A DNA stretch of 64,000 nt, from contig JAJEKV010000014.1 in NCBI GenBank assembly GCA_021234155.1, positions 21,839,513 through 21,903,512 of the forward strand, in the 5' to 3' direction. Of the stretch, positions 11,352 through 21,841 are shown piece by piece. This DNA comes from Isoetes taiwanensis. Lineage: Eukaryota > Streptophyta > Lycopodiopsida > Isoetales > Isoetaceae. Position 1 is the stretch's first letter; each line of letters opens with the position of its first letter. A program made the translations under genes and the position numbers. The notes under the pieces are model-generated. The model made no database searches. It saw only the letters and a program-made list of their open reading frames with translations, and was not told where the DNA came from.

Positions 11352-11790
11352 CCATCATTCCTCTTTCTCACTTCATACATGTTCTGCATCTCCATAAAAT
11401 CGGGATAATTTCTTTTGCTCAGTAATTAATCTTGCTTTTGTCTAACTCTTTGCTCAAGCACTTGGAAAGCAATTTTGTCCTTGCAGGAATTGAGAATTTG
11501 AATGGCCTGGTGTGAAGTTTCTTCTATGTTATGGTATCAGCTCCATCAAGTGGGGCAAAGCAGTACTTTGGACATTTCCTCTTGGAAATTCTTCTACACT
11601 GATAACTTCTTGCAGTTGGTCTGCAACTATTTCATTTGAAAAACACTATGCAGCTTCTTTTCAACTCTTAATATTTTACTCTTAAGATGTAACTAATGAG
11701 GATGTCATTTCCCTCATTAGAAGCATATTTGTATGGTTTTTAATAATTAATGGAAAAAACATCTCTTAACTTCAAAAAAAAAAAAAAAAA
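11352..11790 (+). other. LINE 1 3' UTR and poly-A
   Basis: Non-coding tail between the ORF3 stop and the A-run at 11774-11790. No canonical AATAAA stands out near the end. Confidence 0.6.
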
Positions 11791-12108
11791 TGCATTAATA
11801 AGGCAAATATGCGATATTTTTTCCACCCCCATTTCAAATCTCTTATTAATTTATGCTCCCCTGCTGCCAGGTGGATGCCAAGTTTGTGTGGGTTAGCTGG
11901 GGAGATCTTCCCTTCTCGTGAACTGGATCTCCGTGGCCGCTTGCATTTGTTTAGGATCCACCAACCCACTATAAACTAAAATCGATGGCATACGAAGTCA
12001 AACAGATCCAAGTGCTGCCTCTTGGATCCAAAATCCGACCGTGCATACCCACATGATCCATGAGGCAACTCCTTCCTCCATTCGATCTGCTTTGATATTT
12101 TCACATTT
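11791..12108. other. No gene seen
   Basis: Mixed-composition sequence between the LINE poly-A and the microsatellite. Short open stretches on the minus strand show no recognisable domain. It could hold an exon of gene A displaced by the LINE, but nothing in the sequence decides this. Confidence 0.3.
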
Positions 12109-12208
12109 GAAATTCAAATTCAAATTCAAATTCAAATTCAAATTCAAATTCAAATTCAAATTCAAATTCAAATTCAAATTCAAATTCAAATGCAAATGCA
12201 AAAATTCA
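12109..12208. repeat. (AAATTC)n hexanucleotide microsatellite
   Basis: About 14 near-perfect tandem copies of AAATTC, ending in diverged AAATGC units. It creates long meaningless open frames on both strands (Lys-Phe repeats one way, Asn-Leu the other). Confidence 0.95.
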
Positions 12209-12295
12209 AACCGTGCGCCCTGATAAAAAACCAACAGGATCATTGCCCGGGCACTTGTCTATACACTGTTGCTTCAACTGCTTGCTTCCACTGTT

Positions 12296-14760
12296 ATGAC
12301 CCAGATCACAATTAATCTCCCATCAGTCGAGTATGCTCAAACCATAAACAAGCGTAGGTTAATTTCAGGGCATCTTGAAGATGAGAATGCGTTGCGCAAT
12401 TCTGGAGCAAAGTATGCAAATATTTGGGCAAGAGGAGAGATTTACCCAAAGAATCCTATGACCGGACATCATCCAGATTTTAATTCGGTTGCCAGCTTAG
12501 TAAAGTTTGCTTGTGAAGGTAAATCAAGTTTGCTTGGATATTGCACAGACATGATGCAATACAGTGGCCAATTGTTGGCTAAAATTCACATATTATTAAG
12601 GTGCATACATGCACGAAATGAAGAATTCTATAATTTAGCAAGAACAAGCATGTCAATGGAAAGTGCAATGAAGGAGAAAGAGAAGACAATCATAAATTTA
12701 AAAAATGATATATTGCAGCTTGAAGGTGACAAAATGCTTGCTAATTGTGTGCTGAAATTGACACAACGAGAATGTGAATCAGAGAGCAATCGTGCAAATG
12801 ACTTAAAGAGGGAACTTGTATGTGCTGAGAAGAGATTGGCCCGGATGAAGAGGACCTCTCTTGGATGGCGAGAAAGGAAGAAAAGGAAAAAACCAATTGA
12901 GAACTTGAATATGAGATATGGTGCTGCCAAGAGAAGAATTTATGCAATGAAGAATGTGTTAAACACAAAGAGGCCATGCAATGACCAACAGGTTGTGAGG
13001 GAAAATGTAGGACAGATTGTTAAAAAAATTGCTAACAATGATGAGATAATTTCCTTGCTTGATGACCCTTCAAACATTGGCCTTAGGAAAAGAGTGCTTG
13101 AACATGTGGTTGGCGAGATATACTCTAAAATTGATGCATCCAAAGTTCAAGAGGTTTGTGATACTGCTGGGATCAGTAGGTAGGGCTACAAGTTGTTGTT
13201 CAAACCATTTTATGACGCTTTGAAGTCATTCAGCACAAAGAAAATTGTCATCCCTAGACCCTACAGCTTAGAGCTAATCAAAAGGAGGAAAAACATTTCG
13301 GTAAGTGAAATATTAGGAAGCATGCACTCTCTGGAATGTGGTTTTCCTGTTGCAGCTTCAGTTACAGTTGGGAACAGTGAGGGCGCCAAAAAAACTAGAA
13401 AAGGTCCAAAAAAGGCTCAAGAAGTAAAGAGAGAGATATTCTTAGATTGCATGCAAAAAATAACGTGTGGTTTGAATTGGATAAGATTTTAAGTTTCATG
13501 GTTGTTTATTATAACATGCAGGAAGTAGAGGTGAATTGGCAACTCGAAATTCGCTTGAAGCTGGATAAGATAGAGATGTCACACAGAATAAAGTACGAGT
13601 GAGTATCCTTAACTCTGATGAACAGAGCATTCACAAGCAATTATGATGAGGAAAGAAACAAGAAGAAAAAAAGTTAGGGATCTAGATTGGTTTTCTATGC
13701 AATTAGACGACCATACTTGGTGGTTGGGAACGTTCTAGGTTCAGAAAGAGAACTACAACGTTTTGAAATGTGTTTTTGATCAAACAGACATCCCAAGGCT
13801 GCTGCGTATGTATGGCAATGGTGAGAAATTAAGTGTTGCAGGCCATGGTTCCTTTATTATTAATTTCCATTTGGCATGTGACCTGAAGACAGAAAAGGCT
13901 ATGTATAACATGAGTTCTTTAGGTGCCAAGACCTCAAGGAATTGTATTTATTGCTGCTACACATTGAATGAGAAGAAAAAGAATGATCCAAAAGCACTCT
14001 TGAATGTGATTAGAACATGCCTCCTGATCGTCACTTGAAAGATGACACCTTTGATTCAATACTCCCAATACTACTAGAAAGAGTGCACATTTGCACTCTT
14101 CATGCACTTGTCAGGATTGTGGAGAAGATGATACATCACTCGGAGTGTTTTGTATGGAACATCCAAGGGGAGAAGGAGAGGGAAGAATTTGAGCAGGTTG
14201 AAAAGGTATTGTCCGAGGCAGGCTTGCATGGTGGATGTGTCAAACTGGAACAAGACCACAAGAAGTCGGGTAATAGAAAAGCTGCCTCACTCCCAGCCAA
14301 GGTATCCATTGGTGGAGTTAGAGCTAGGCATTTCTTGAGCAGGCCTGAGAATGCTAAGGGTGGTGTTTATGAATTTAGACTGAAATTAGTGGAGGCTGAA
14401 AGGGATAGAACAGATGGCGTGCATGGTACTGTGAGAAAAGTGGCTGCATGGAAAGTAATGTCAAATTTGAACACCTTTTTACAAAAGACATATTTAACTG
14501 AGGCTGAAATAGCCAGGTTTAGAGTGGTGGTGAGGGAGTTTACACATGCATGCATACAGGCTTGGGGTGAGACAGACAGGAGAGTAATTTCTCGTCATGA
14601 AGAGAATGTGGCGAGAAGGGCTGCTCTACAGTTGCATAAGGCATTGGCTGAAGCCTCAAAGAAAAGAAAAGGAGAGGCTTGGAAAAGTTCTGCTGCTAGC
14701 CAAAGCTTCTTCACATGGAGGCAGAAGAGGCAGAGAATTGGTAGTAGATATTGCTCTTGA
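12296..14760 (+). pseudogene. Gene B: transposase-like protein of unassigned family
   Basis: First ATG in the long frame is 12296 (MTQITINLPSVEYAQ). The frame is open to a TAG at 13181-13183, and the next piece (GYKLLFKPFYDALKS...IPRPYSLELIKRR) continues in another frame. Further parts lie at about 13763-14030 (YGNGEKLSVAGHGSF, then CIYCCYTLN with a possible metal-binding C-x2-CC) and 14017-14757 (RVHICTLHALVRIVEKMIH, then a basic C-terminus). Residues about 120-220 form a predicted coiled coil rich in E, K, N. The stretch 13493-13762 may be an intron. The domain order (coiled coil, a GISR..YK..F segment, Cys pair, LHALVRI segment) recalls large uncharacterised transposase-like proteins found across eukaryotes, but I cannot name the family or its catalytic residues. 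Confidence 0.55.
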
Positions 14761-15180
14761 AGTTTGGTGAAGACAACTTGTGAGACATGTGTTAAAAGAA
14801 GAATTGTAGATCATGTGTATATTTCATTTAAAAAGGTTGCTTATTTTGGTACAGATACTGATATCAAATAACTGATGACGAAAGATCCATAACCTGAACT
14901 AATATTAACATGAACTGAAAATATAATAACCTGAACTGATATTAACATTAACTGATATCAACATGAACTAAAAACATAACTGAACACGTATAATATCCAG
15001 CAACTAAAAAGGATTTGCACATTGATTTTCAAAAATGGTATAACATGAACTGATATTAACATGATCTGATAACATAACAAGTTTGAACATGAATAATTAT
15101 AATAGCCAGCAACCAAAAAAAGGGATTTGCAGTCTATTTAGCCGAGATTTTTTTTTTATCATAAAAGGTTTGCTATTTAT
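14761..15180. repeat. AT-rich short-repeat region
   Basis: After gene B there is AT-rich DNA with repeated variants of AACATGAACTGATATTA between about 14890 and 15090, and two related AGCAACTAAAAA/GGATTTGCA blocks (about 14998 and 15108). No gene seen. Confidence 0.6.
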
Positions 15181-15188
15181 AACTGCTC

Positions 15189-15452
15189 CTAACAGAACTC
15201 GCATGCGTAGAAAGGGCTGAGGACTTCATACATGCACCAGGAATCCCCGTGCCTCACAAAGGTTACTTCCACACGCATCATTTGATGCAGTGGTGCTACC
15301 TCAGCCCAAGCTAGAATCTGATCTTCTATTTTTACGCTCATCTCCAGGTACGCCATCATGACCCGCTGGGATATGGTCTGGTGGTATCTCTTGATATCCA
15401 AGGGTGCAACTGCCTCACACTCAACAGTGGCATCAGATTCCTGACTACCCAT
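15189..15452 (-). CDS. Gene C: unrecognised 87-aa protein with telobox-like leader
   Basis: ATG at 15452 on the minus strand gives MGSQESDATVECEAV and an 87-residue ORF ending FYACEFC. Upstream on the same strand the putative leader (15453-15550) contains AGGGTTTAGGGTT, the telobox found in many plant 5' regions. The N-terminus is acidic and the body is mixed alpha/beta-like (RVEVTFVRHGDSWCMYEVL). No domain recognised. It could be the first exon of a longer gene, or a leftover of a captured host gene. It lies inside the proposed giant element. Confidence 0.35.
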   Translation of the reverse strand: MGSQESDATVECEAVAPLDIKRYHQTISQRVMMAYLEMSVKIEDQILAWAEVAPLHQMMRVEVTFVRHGDSWCMYEVLSPFYACEFC

Positions 15453-15689
15453 ACCTCTCCCTTAGAAGAATCGATCGAACAGAAGATTCGACAGAGCAGC
15501 AATCCACAGTTGCATACAAGGGTCGGAATGATGAACCCTAAACCCTAAGACAGACTTTTTCTGCCAGCATATATCCCACATGATCAAATAAAAAAAAAAC
15601 ACATATATATACAAGAAATTTAATGCGTCCTACGACACATTGTTCCAGTTTTTAGCATGTTCTTATGGTGCAAGTCCCTGTCGTGCTCT

Positions 15690-16470
15690 AGATAACCAAT
15701 GATTCTACTGAGATTCTCTTGTGATTCCTCTATATTCTTCAACATTCTATGTACTATATTTAGCATTCATGAAGATTCCCCTAGATTCTCTTAGAATTTT
15801 CTATTTTGATTGAGGTGCTTACTCATGAGCATTTAGAACCTTCCAAAATAATCTATTTTGGAACTGTGCAACATTTCTAAAACACTTTCTATTTTTAGAC
15901 TGAGGCGCTCGTCCTGAGCATCTAGAACTTTTTTTTCAAGATTTATATTGTACACCTTTATTATGAAACATTTTAGAACATTCTATCTTTGCAAAATCTT
16001 AAAAAAACTCTAAGATTTCATCAAGATTTTCTTAGATTCCCTTAGATATTATGAAGATTCCTTTGGATTCAACTAGATTTTAAGAGATTCCCTTAGACTT
16101 GTAAATATTTTTCTAGATTCTCTTACAATTTATGAGATTTCCTTAGATTCCCTTTAATTCTCCTGGATTCCCTTACATTCTAGAACATTCTAGAACTTTC
16201 TGGAACATTTTGAAACTTTCAAAACATCCTAGAACTTTCTGGAAGTATTTCCCTATTCCCTTACATTCCCGAAGATTCCCCTACATTCTTGAACTTATTA
16301 GAACAATTTGGGACTTTCTGGAAGGATTCTCTTAGATTCCCCCCAGATTCTCTTATATTCCAAAACATTTTAGAACTTTCTAGAACATTCTAGAAGATTT
16401 TAGAACTTTCTAAAGCCTCCAGAACATTCTAGAACTTTCTTGAACTATCTAGAATGTTATATTCTATTTC
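15690..16470. repeat. Degenerate TTCTAGAA / GATTCCCTTA repeat tract
   Basis: Dozens of variants of AGATTCCCTTAGATTC and TTCTAGAACATTCTAGAAC in loose tandem. The second type is an alternating TTC/GAA array (for example around 16178-16200 and 16375-16440), which matches the heat-shock element pattern nTTCnnGAAn. No ORF of note. It probably arose by slippage of a minisatellite. Confidence 0.7.
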
Positions 16471-16526
16471 ATCTTAATTAGAATGTTACCCTTAAGTATA
16501 TTTGAAATATAAATTATTCATGGAAT

Positions 16527-16630
16527 TAATGCTTGGTCTAGTGGTTAGAAAGGGGGGCTGGGGGATTGATGACCAGGGTTCAAATCCCTCATACAACAAA
16601 AAATTTTTAAAAGCCTTTCCTTAAGGGATG
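16527..16630 (+). mobile_element. tRNA-derived SINE head (pol III promoter)
   Basis: TGGTCTAGTGG at 16534-16544 fits the A box and GGTTCAAATCC at 16577-16587 fits the B box. The spacing is normal for a tRNA-type internal promoter. The cloverleaf does not close properly and there is no tRNA 3' end, so this is a SINE or tRNA relic rather than a tRNA gene. A short A-rich stretch follows at about 16599. Confidence 0.55.
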
Positions 16631-16639
16631 AGCATTCAA

Positions 16640-17215
16640 CATGAGCCTTAGGATCTTAGACTCGATCAACAATCGAGGTCTCACCATATAAAAGCAACAT
16701 GAGCCGTAGGATCTATCACATATAATTCCCAAAGCCATGTGGACCGTAAGATATGTGCCAAGCCACCTGAGCCGTAGGATCTCGGATCGACGATCAGGAT
16801 CAAGAGCAACCTGGGCCGTTAGATCGATTACATATAATTTCCAAAGCCATGTGCACCGTAGGATATGTCCCCAAGCAACGTGAGCCGTAGGATCTCGGAC
16901 CGACGGTCAGGATCAGATCAACCTAGATCGTAGGATCGTCTATACGGATTATATATAAACTCCCAAGCCATCTGGGCCGTAGGATACGTCCCAAAGCCAC
17001 GTGAGCCGTCGGATCTCGAACGGACGGTCGGATAAGCGCGACAAACATAAGAACATATATACAGTAGATAGATAGATAGATATAAACTCTCAAGCCATCT
17101 GGGCCGTAGGATACGTCCCAAAGCCACGTGAGCCGTCGGATCTCGGATCAACGATCGGATAAGCGCGACAAATATAAGAACATAGATAGAGAGATTAGAT
17201 TAGATTAGATAGATA
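16640..17215. repeat. GCCGTAGGAT tandem-repeat tract
   Basis: Diverged tandem units of roughly 100-140 bp built on AAGCCA(C/T)GTGAGCCGTAGGATCT and CGGACGGTCGGAT. The last two units (about 16965-17060 and 17088-17180) are nearly identical and separated by a GATA microsatellite (about 17066-17085). A second GATTA/GATA microsatellite ends the tract. Confidence 0.75.
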
Positions 17216-17248
17216 TAAGCAATTCCATATGGGTTGCAATTGGTTTGG

Positions 17249-17287
17249 GTCCACGTGGAGAAAGAAATCTCTTCTCCACGTGGATCC
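17249..17287. repeat. Inverted repeat with a G-box in each arm
   Basis: GGTCCACGTGGAGAA, a short spacer, then TTCTCCACGTGGATC. The arms pair almost perfectly and each contains CACGTG, so a stable hairpin or a pair of bZIP/bHLH-type sites would form. Confidence 0.55.
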
Positions 17288-17344
17288 ATTCCTTTTGTCA
17301 AAAAACTGGTCCAACCAACATCCTTTTGCTGATTGATGTTAAAA

Positions 17345-17820
17345 CTGGTTCAACTAACATCATTCATGTTACAAGTTTTAGTTGAATCTACCATTGTGTA
17401 CGTTCAACCAACATCATTCATGTTACAAGTTTTCATTGAATCTACCATTGTGTACGTTCATTCACGTTAATTTCTTTACTGAAATTTGGTGGAAGCCATT
17501 GGATGCATGATTCAAAGCATGAAGTCCAAATTCAAAGTAAGAATTCCTCCCATGCGATCTTAAATCAAAGAAGTGATTCATACCATGGTATTCTAAGCAC
17601 ACCCATAGTTCAACCCATGGGATGTTAAATTTAAGAAGTGATTCATACCATGGTTTTCTAGGCATGGTTACATTGTTTCTTGTTAATTTAACCTATTATG
17701 GGCACACCCATAGTTCAACCCATGGGATGTTAAATGTAACTAAGTGATTCATTCCATGGTTTTCTAGGCATGATTACATTGTTTCTTGTTAATTTAACCT
17801 ATTATGGGCACATCCAAGCT
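17345..17820. repeat. Two local tandem duplications
   Basis: A unit of about 55 bp (CAACATCATTCATGTTACAAG...) is doubled at about 17353-17460. A unit of about 110 bp (CATAGTTCAACCCATGGGATG... to TTATGGGCACA) is doubled at about 17600-17812. No coding signal. Confidence 0.7.
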
Positions 17821-18104
17821 TTACAAACTTTAAAGTGTAACAATGAAGATGATTCCATGTTTTTTTTAGGTTTGAGCATGAAGTAAAATCATAAAACCCA
17901 TTGATCTTAAACCCATTGGGGCTTAATCTAATTGATAATCAACCCATATATTGAACATTGCAAAAATATTGAGGTGGGTGGCTCGGGTCCTGAGGGTAAA
18001 AATCGTATGCATGCAAACTTCCCTTTCTTGTCTCATGTTCATTCCCAAAATTTTGACTCTTCACTTCAGCGCCAATCCATCTTCCTCTCCCAATTTCGAG
18101 CTCC

Positions 18105-18330
18105 ATGGCCAAGACCAAGGTAACACAGACTGTATCTGTTCCATCTATTGTTCCTGTCGGCGCCAGCTCGATCTAAGTCTGTTTCTTCAAGTAGAGGCCA
18201 CCCGGTTACAGTGGTGGCTAGGTTCACTCCTCCTGAAGTTGAGAAGCTTATTGAGGTTGGGTCTGTTCCTGCAGGGTCCTTGAATGGGTTGATCGAGCTT
18301 ACCCAGATCAGGAGCGTCTCTTGGAAATGA
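18105..18330 (+). pseudogene. Unrecognised short coding fragment
   Basis: ATG 18105 gives MAKTKVTQTVSVPSIVPVG. After one frameshift near 18150 it continues PARSKSVSSSRGHPV, then FTPPEVEKLIEVGSVPAG, to a TGA at 18328-18330. The Ser/Pro-rich start followed by a PPEVEKLI segment looks coding, but I cannot assign it. It may be a first exon or an ORF1/gag start of a retroelement. Confidence 0.3.
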
Positions 18331-18426
18331 AGATGTATGCCATGGAAGATGACCTGCATATAAAGCTGAGGATGCCTCCCCGCCTGAAGATCAAGCCTGT
18401 TGTCAGTGTATTAGTTTATGGATTCT

Positions 18427-18700
18427 TTTTTTTTTTTTTTTTTTTTTTTTAATCCCAGGCTCAATCTTTCGCTTGTATATTTTGCATGTGTTCTTGTGAC
18501 TGTTTTTGTAAAGCGTCCTTGTGATATATTTTTTATGAAAAGCTTTGTACCTGATCGTTTACAGTAAATGAGAGACTTCTTCTTCTAAACTATTCTTGTA
18601 AACCTTTTTGCACTTTTACCTGTTCTCTTAGTTTCCACTGTTCTTTTAGTTCACTAAACTGTCTATTCTTTTCTGTTATTTTCTTGTTTCCAACTTGAAA
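18427..18700. other. Poly-T run and unassigned sequence
   Basis: A run of about 24 T (18427-18450) suggests the tail of a minus-strand retroposon, but the sequence to its right has no recognisable LINE coding. Nothing else seen. Confidence 0.35.
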
Positions 18701-19440
18701 TACACACAAGTACTTGCAAGTACAGACAGGAATCTCACACAAGTACTTGTAAGTACAAGACATGAATTTCCTGCAATAAGCCACTTGAAAATTATGGAAA
18801 CCCTGTTTGATATTATCAATTGCAACTTGAATTTGGCACAAGTATTAGGAAGTACAGACTTGAGAATCATGTAAACCCTGTTTAATATTTAACTTGCAAC
18901 TTGAATTTGGCACGAGTATTAGGAAGTACAGACTCAAGAAACATGTAAACCTTTTTAATATTTAACTTGCAACTTGAATTTGGCACAAGTATTAGGAAGT
19001 ACAGACTTAAGAATAATTTTTTTTTTTTTTTTTTTTTTTTTTTGAGAGTAAGGGTAGATTTTTTCATTAATTAGAAAAAGCCATACAATCCATATACCAA
19101 GCTGCAATTAAGCAGGGCTATGGAGAGAAAAGGATACTCATCTAAAGTGAGCATCTAATAAGAAATATGAGAATAAAGTAGACATGAAAATTTAAAACAT
19201 AATATCCGAATATATGAAGAGTGTCAATAGTTTCAGAAGTCAGAGGAGAGAATGATATCCAAATCTGCAAAAACTTAGCAGTCAAGTGTTCTGTAGAGTT
19301 GAGATCCTCTTTTCCCTGCAAAAGCAAACAAAAATACTATCCATGATCCTTAAATGAATCATGAAAATCATGGGATTGATCATCTCTAGTGGACAGGAAT
19401 ATGACAAGCAACATAAGCAAGGTCTAGAGGCAAGGGGAGG

Positions 19441-19959
19441 TTAACTATGGCTGCTGTCTAGATTTCTATCAAACCACTGATTATAATGCCTGTAAAAATC
19501 ATCTGTGGAGCCATGTGTATATCTGTTTTTACCACAATCATTTTGTAACAGTAGTGTACTTAAGATTTCCTTTCCCATAAGTAGCAGCAAGGTACCATGT
19601 AAATCTGTAAGAAGCTTGTGGCTATAATATAACTCCCTATATTTCGACAGCTGCCTTTCTGACATATTGAAATGGGTGTTGAATATGAACTCAAACATGA
19701 GGTGCATTTGCATGAATTCTCTCGTGAATATCTCTGCCCAAATAGCTTCCCTTTTTCTTGAACTTTCAACTTCCTGAATAAAATCATCTGCCATGTCACA
19801 CAACTCCTTCAAGGTCAAATTTTTCCTAACTGGCTGACTCTGATGTAAAGTGATCTCATAATTGTCAATTTCAATGTCCAACTTTGTAGCACCTTCCCCT
19901 CTAAGGAACATCATATATTCTGTCACAGTCAGAGAATGGAGCATTAGAATCAATAACAT
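19441..19959 (-). CDS. LINE 2 ORF3, intact 172-aa extra ORF
   Basis: ATG at 19959-19957 on the minus strand. It overlaps the ORF2 end by 59 bases in the +1 frame and is open to 19441. Conserved against LINE 1: MxxxILMxxSL start, EYMMFLRGEG, RQLSKYRELYYSHKL, DLHGTLLLLMGKE. The middle (ELCDMADDFIQEVESSRKRE) is acidic and helical. No known domain recognised, and no zinc-binding or membrane signature beyond a short aromatic-rich stretch. Translation would need reinitiation or frameshifting from ORF2, or a separate message. As the only undamaged reading frame in either LINE, it is a good candidate for a functional protein. Confidence 0.65.
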   Translation of the reverse strand: MLLILMLHSLTVTEYMMFLRGEGATKLDIEIDNYEITLHQSQPVRKNLTLKELCDMADDFIQEVESSRKREAIWAEIFTREFMQMHLMFEFIFNTHFNMSERQLSKYRELYYSHKLLTDLHGTLLLLMGKEILSTLLLQNDCGKNRYTHGSTDDFYRHYNQWFDRNLDSSHS

Positions 19960-21429
19960 TTAATTTAGATACAAATAAGTCAAATTGGCCCCTGAAAAGC
20001 CCAAGTGAATTCCAGCTGGAATTGTAATTGTCTCCATATCTCCTCTTATGACAAGTAGCAATAGACTCAATGTCAAATTGAAAATGCATTTTAATCCAGA
20101 AAATAGAAAGAGGTTTAGAAGAATAAAGAATTCTATTTCTAGATTTCCATATGTTCCACAAGGCAGTATGAACTAGAGAATTGGCCATAATGTCTCCCTG
20201 CTGAATAAAATCAATGATGGAGTTGATATTTCTGTTCTTGAGGTGAGTGCCAAGATTATTAAAAAACCAAGTCCAGAAAGGCCTCAACTTAGAACAAACA
20301 AAAATATGTTCTAAAGTTTCATCCTGCAGACAACCAGAGTGACACTGAGTGGAAACAATACATCTTTTGGAGAGAGAGATCAAATTCGTGAGGCTTTTGT
20401 GAGCTATCAAACAAATGAAAAAACAAATCTTTGTCGAGCAGTAGGAATTCCAAATATCTTTAAATAAAGCTAGGGTCTGATTTTGACTCAAGTTCCATTT
20501 CTCACTAGCCTTTATTGGAGAATCAATCACATTTATCAAATTGTAAACATCTTTGACCTTGTAAACCATCTTACCTTTTATAGAACAACCAATAGATTTA
20601 CTGTAATCATTGAAATTATTGAAATTAGTCAAAATAGCTTTGAAATGAAGGTAAATCTTTTTATCAGTCGAAGTTCCTTTGAGGGCAGATTTCACAGCAG
20701 TCCAAGATAAAATGGAATTATTATTTTTGTAAAGATCTTTGATAGTAGTAATTCCAATGCTGGTTCACTTGTTATAGATCTTGGGGTGCTTTATGGCCAT
20801 GACTTTAGAATTATGATCAGAAAAGATTGGAGACCAAAACAAGTTTGTATTCATGGTGGCAGCAGAGAGATCATTTTTCTGTAGCACAGGATGGATCATG
20901 TTCTAGGCCATAATTAAGTTCCTCATAAGAGGGGAGGTATTTGGAGCAGGATGAAGATCAACAAATACTGAATCAGGTAGGGAACTTTTAATGCTTGGAT
21001 GCCCTGTAGGATAGGAGACATTTAGCCAATGAGCTATAAATTGAGAGGCAGGGGAGCAGTTACCCAGAATTGTTCTCCATATGTATTTACCTGCTAGGGA
21101 ATACGCCTGCAAGTAGAGATTTTTACATCCAAGACCCCCAAAGATCTTTGGTCTAGCAATTGACTTCCAGTTAACAAGATGAGAACCATTCCAAATGAAG
21201 TTCCTAATAGTTTTCTCCAACTCAGAATAAATGGATTTAGGTGCCACAAGAGCAGAGGAGAAATATACATGGGAAGATGCAAGCACAGAATTTGCAATGA
21301 TTGTTCTTCCTGCAAAGGAGAGACAATTCCTGTAGTTATTTAACTTTCTCTTTATCCTCTGCAAAATAGGATCCCAAAGGCCCCTCAGATTTGGATTTAG
21401 AGAGAGAGGCATACCCAAAAGATTTGAAG
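19901..21429 (-). pseudogene. LINE 2 ORF2 C-terminal part
   Basis: From 21418 the frame reads MGMPLSLNPNLRGLWDPI then FAGRTIIANSVLASSHVYF and ALVAPKSIYSELEK, the segment after the RT palm. A break near 20900-20700 is followed by the zf-RVT region (YCSTKICFFICLIAHK, CHSGCLQDETLEHIFVC, ALWNIWKSRNRILY). It stops at DRIYDVP with TAG at 19901-19903. It aligns with LINE 1 ORF2 across the whole length. Confidence 0.85.
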
Positions 21430-21841
21430 CTTAAGAATAATGTAAACCCTGTTTAATATTTAACTTGCAACTTGAATTTGGGACTTGAATTTGGAAGTAC
21501 AGACTTGAGAATCATGTAAAACTTAACTTGCAACTGGTATAATATATGCAACATGAATTTGGCACAAGTATTTGGAAGTACAGACTTAAGAATCATGTAA
21601 AACCTGTTTATTCTTTTGCAACTTGTATAAGACATGCAACACAAATTTGGCACAAGTATTTGGAGGTACAGACTTAAGAATCATGTTTGTTATTTAGTTT
21701 GCAACTGGTATAACAGTCATGCAACTCGAATTTAGCACAAGTGTTTACAATAACAGACCTGAATCATGCAAGACTTGTTTAATATTTAACCTGTTTAGTA
21801 AAACTTGTCTATTACTTGCAATTCGAAATCAATACCAGGCT

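Larger units (their letters stand above)
3100..11790 (+). mobile_element. LINE 1: near-complete L1-type LINE
   Basis: Layout is ORF1 (DUF4283-like with CCHC knuckle), ORF2 (endonuclease, RT, zf-RVT), a third overlapping ORF, a 3' UTR and a poly-A run at 11774-11790. The 5' UTR start upstream of 3100 is not resolved, and I found no convincing target duplication. All ORFs are damaged, and two other elements are nested in it (8150-8937 and 10379-10985). It is the same family as LINE 2 at 19018-21429, to which its ORF2 and ORF3 products align along their full common length. Confidence 0.85.
19018..21429 (-). mobile_element. LINE 2: 5'-truncated LINE, same family as LINE 1
   Basis: Poly-T 19018-19043 marks the 3' end on the minus strand. 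Identical 12-bp copies of CTTAAGAATAAT flank it (19006-19017 and 21430-21441), a clean target-primed integration signature. The 5' truncation falls within the RT region (MGMPLSLNPNLRGLW at 21418). It retains the ORF2 end, ORF3 and 3' UTR. Confidence 0.93.
18700..21840. repeat. Minisatellite of ~75-90-bp units, split by LINE 2
   Basis: Units read approximately TTGCAACTTGAATTTGGCA, CAAGTATTAGGAAGTACAGA, CTTAAGAATCATGTAAACC and TGTTTAATATTTAA. About four copies lie left of LINE 2 and about five, more diverged, right of it to about 21790. LINE 2 inserted within a unit at CTTAAGAATAAT. Confidence 0.8.

Noticed and set aside
11998-12243. Long opposite-strand ORFs over the (AAATTC)n repeat
   Set aside because: The reading frames consist of dipeptide repeats created by a hexanucleotide microsatellite.
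15531-15546. Interstitial telomere repeat (CCCTAAACCCTAA)
   Set aside because: Only about two units, fitting a telobox in a plant leader rather than telomeric DNA.
16527-16600. A tRNA gene
   Set aside because: A and B boxes are present, but the arms do not fold into a proper cloverleaf and no 3' end is seen.
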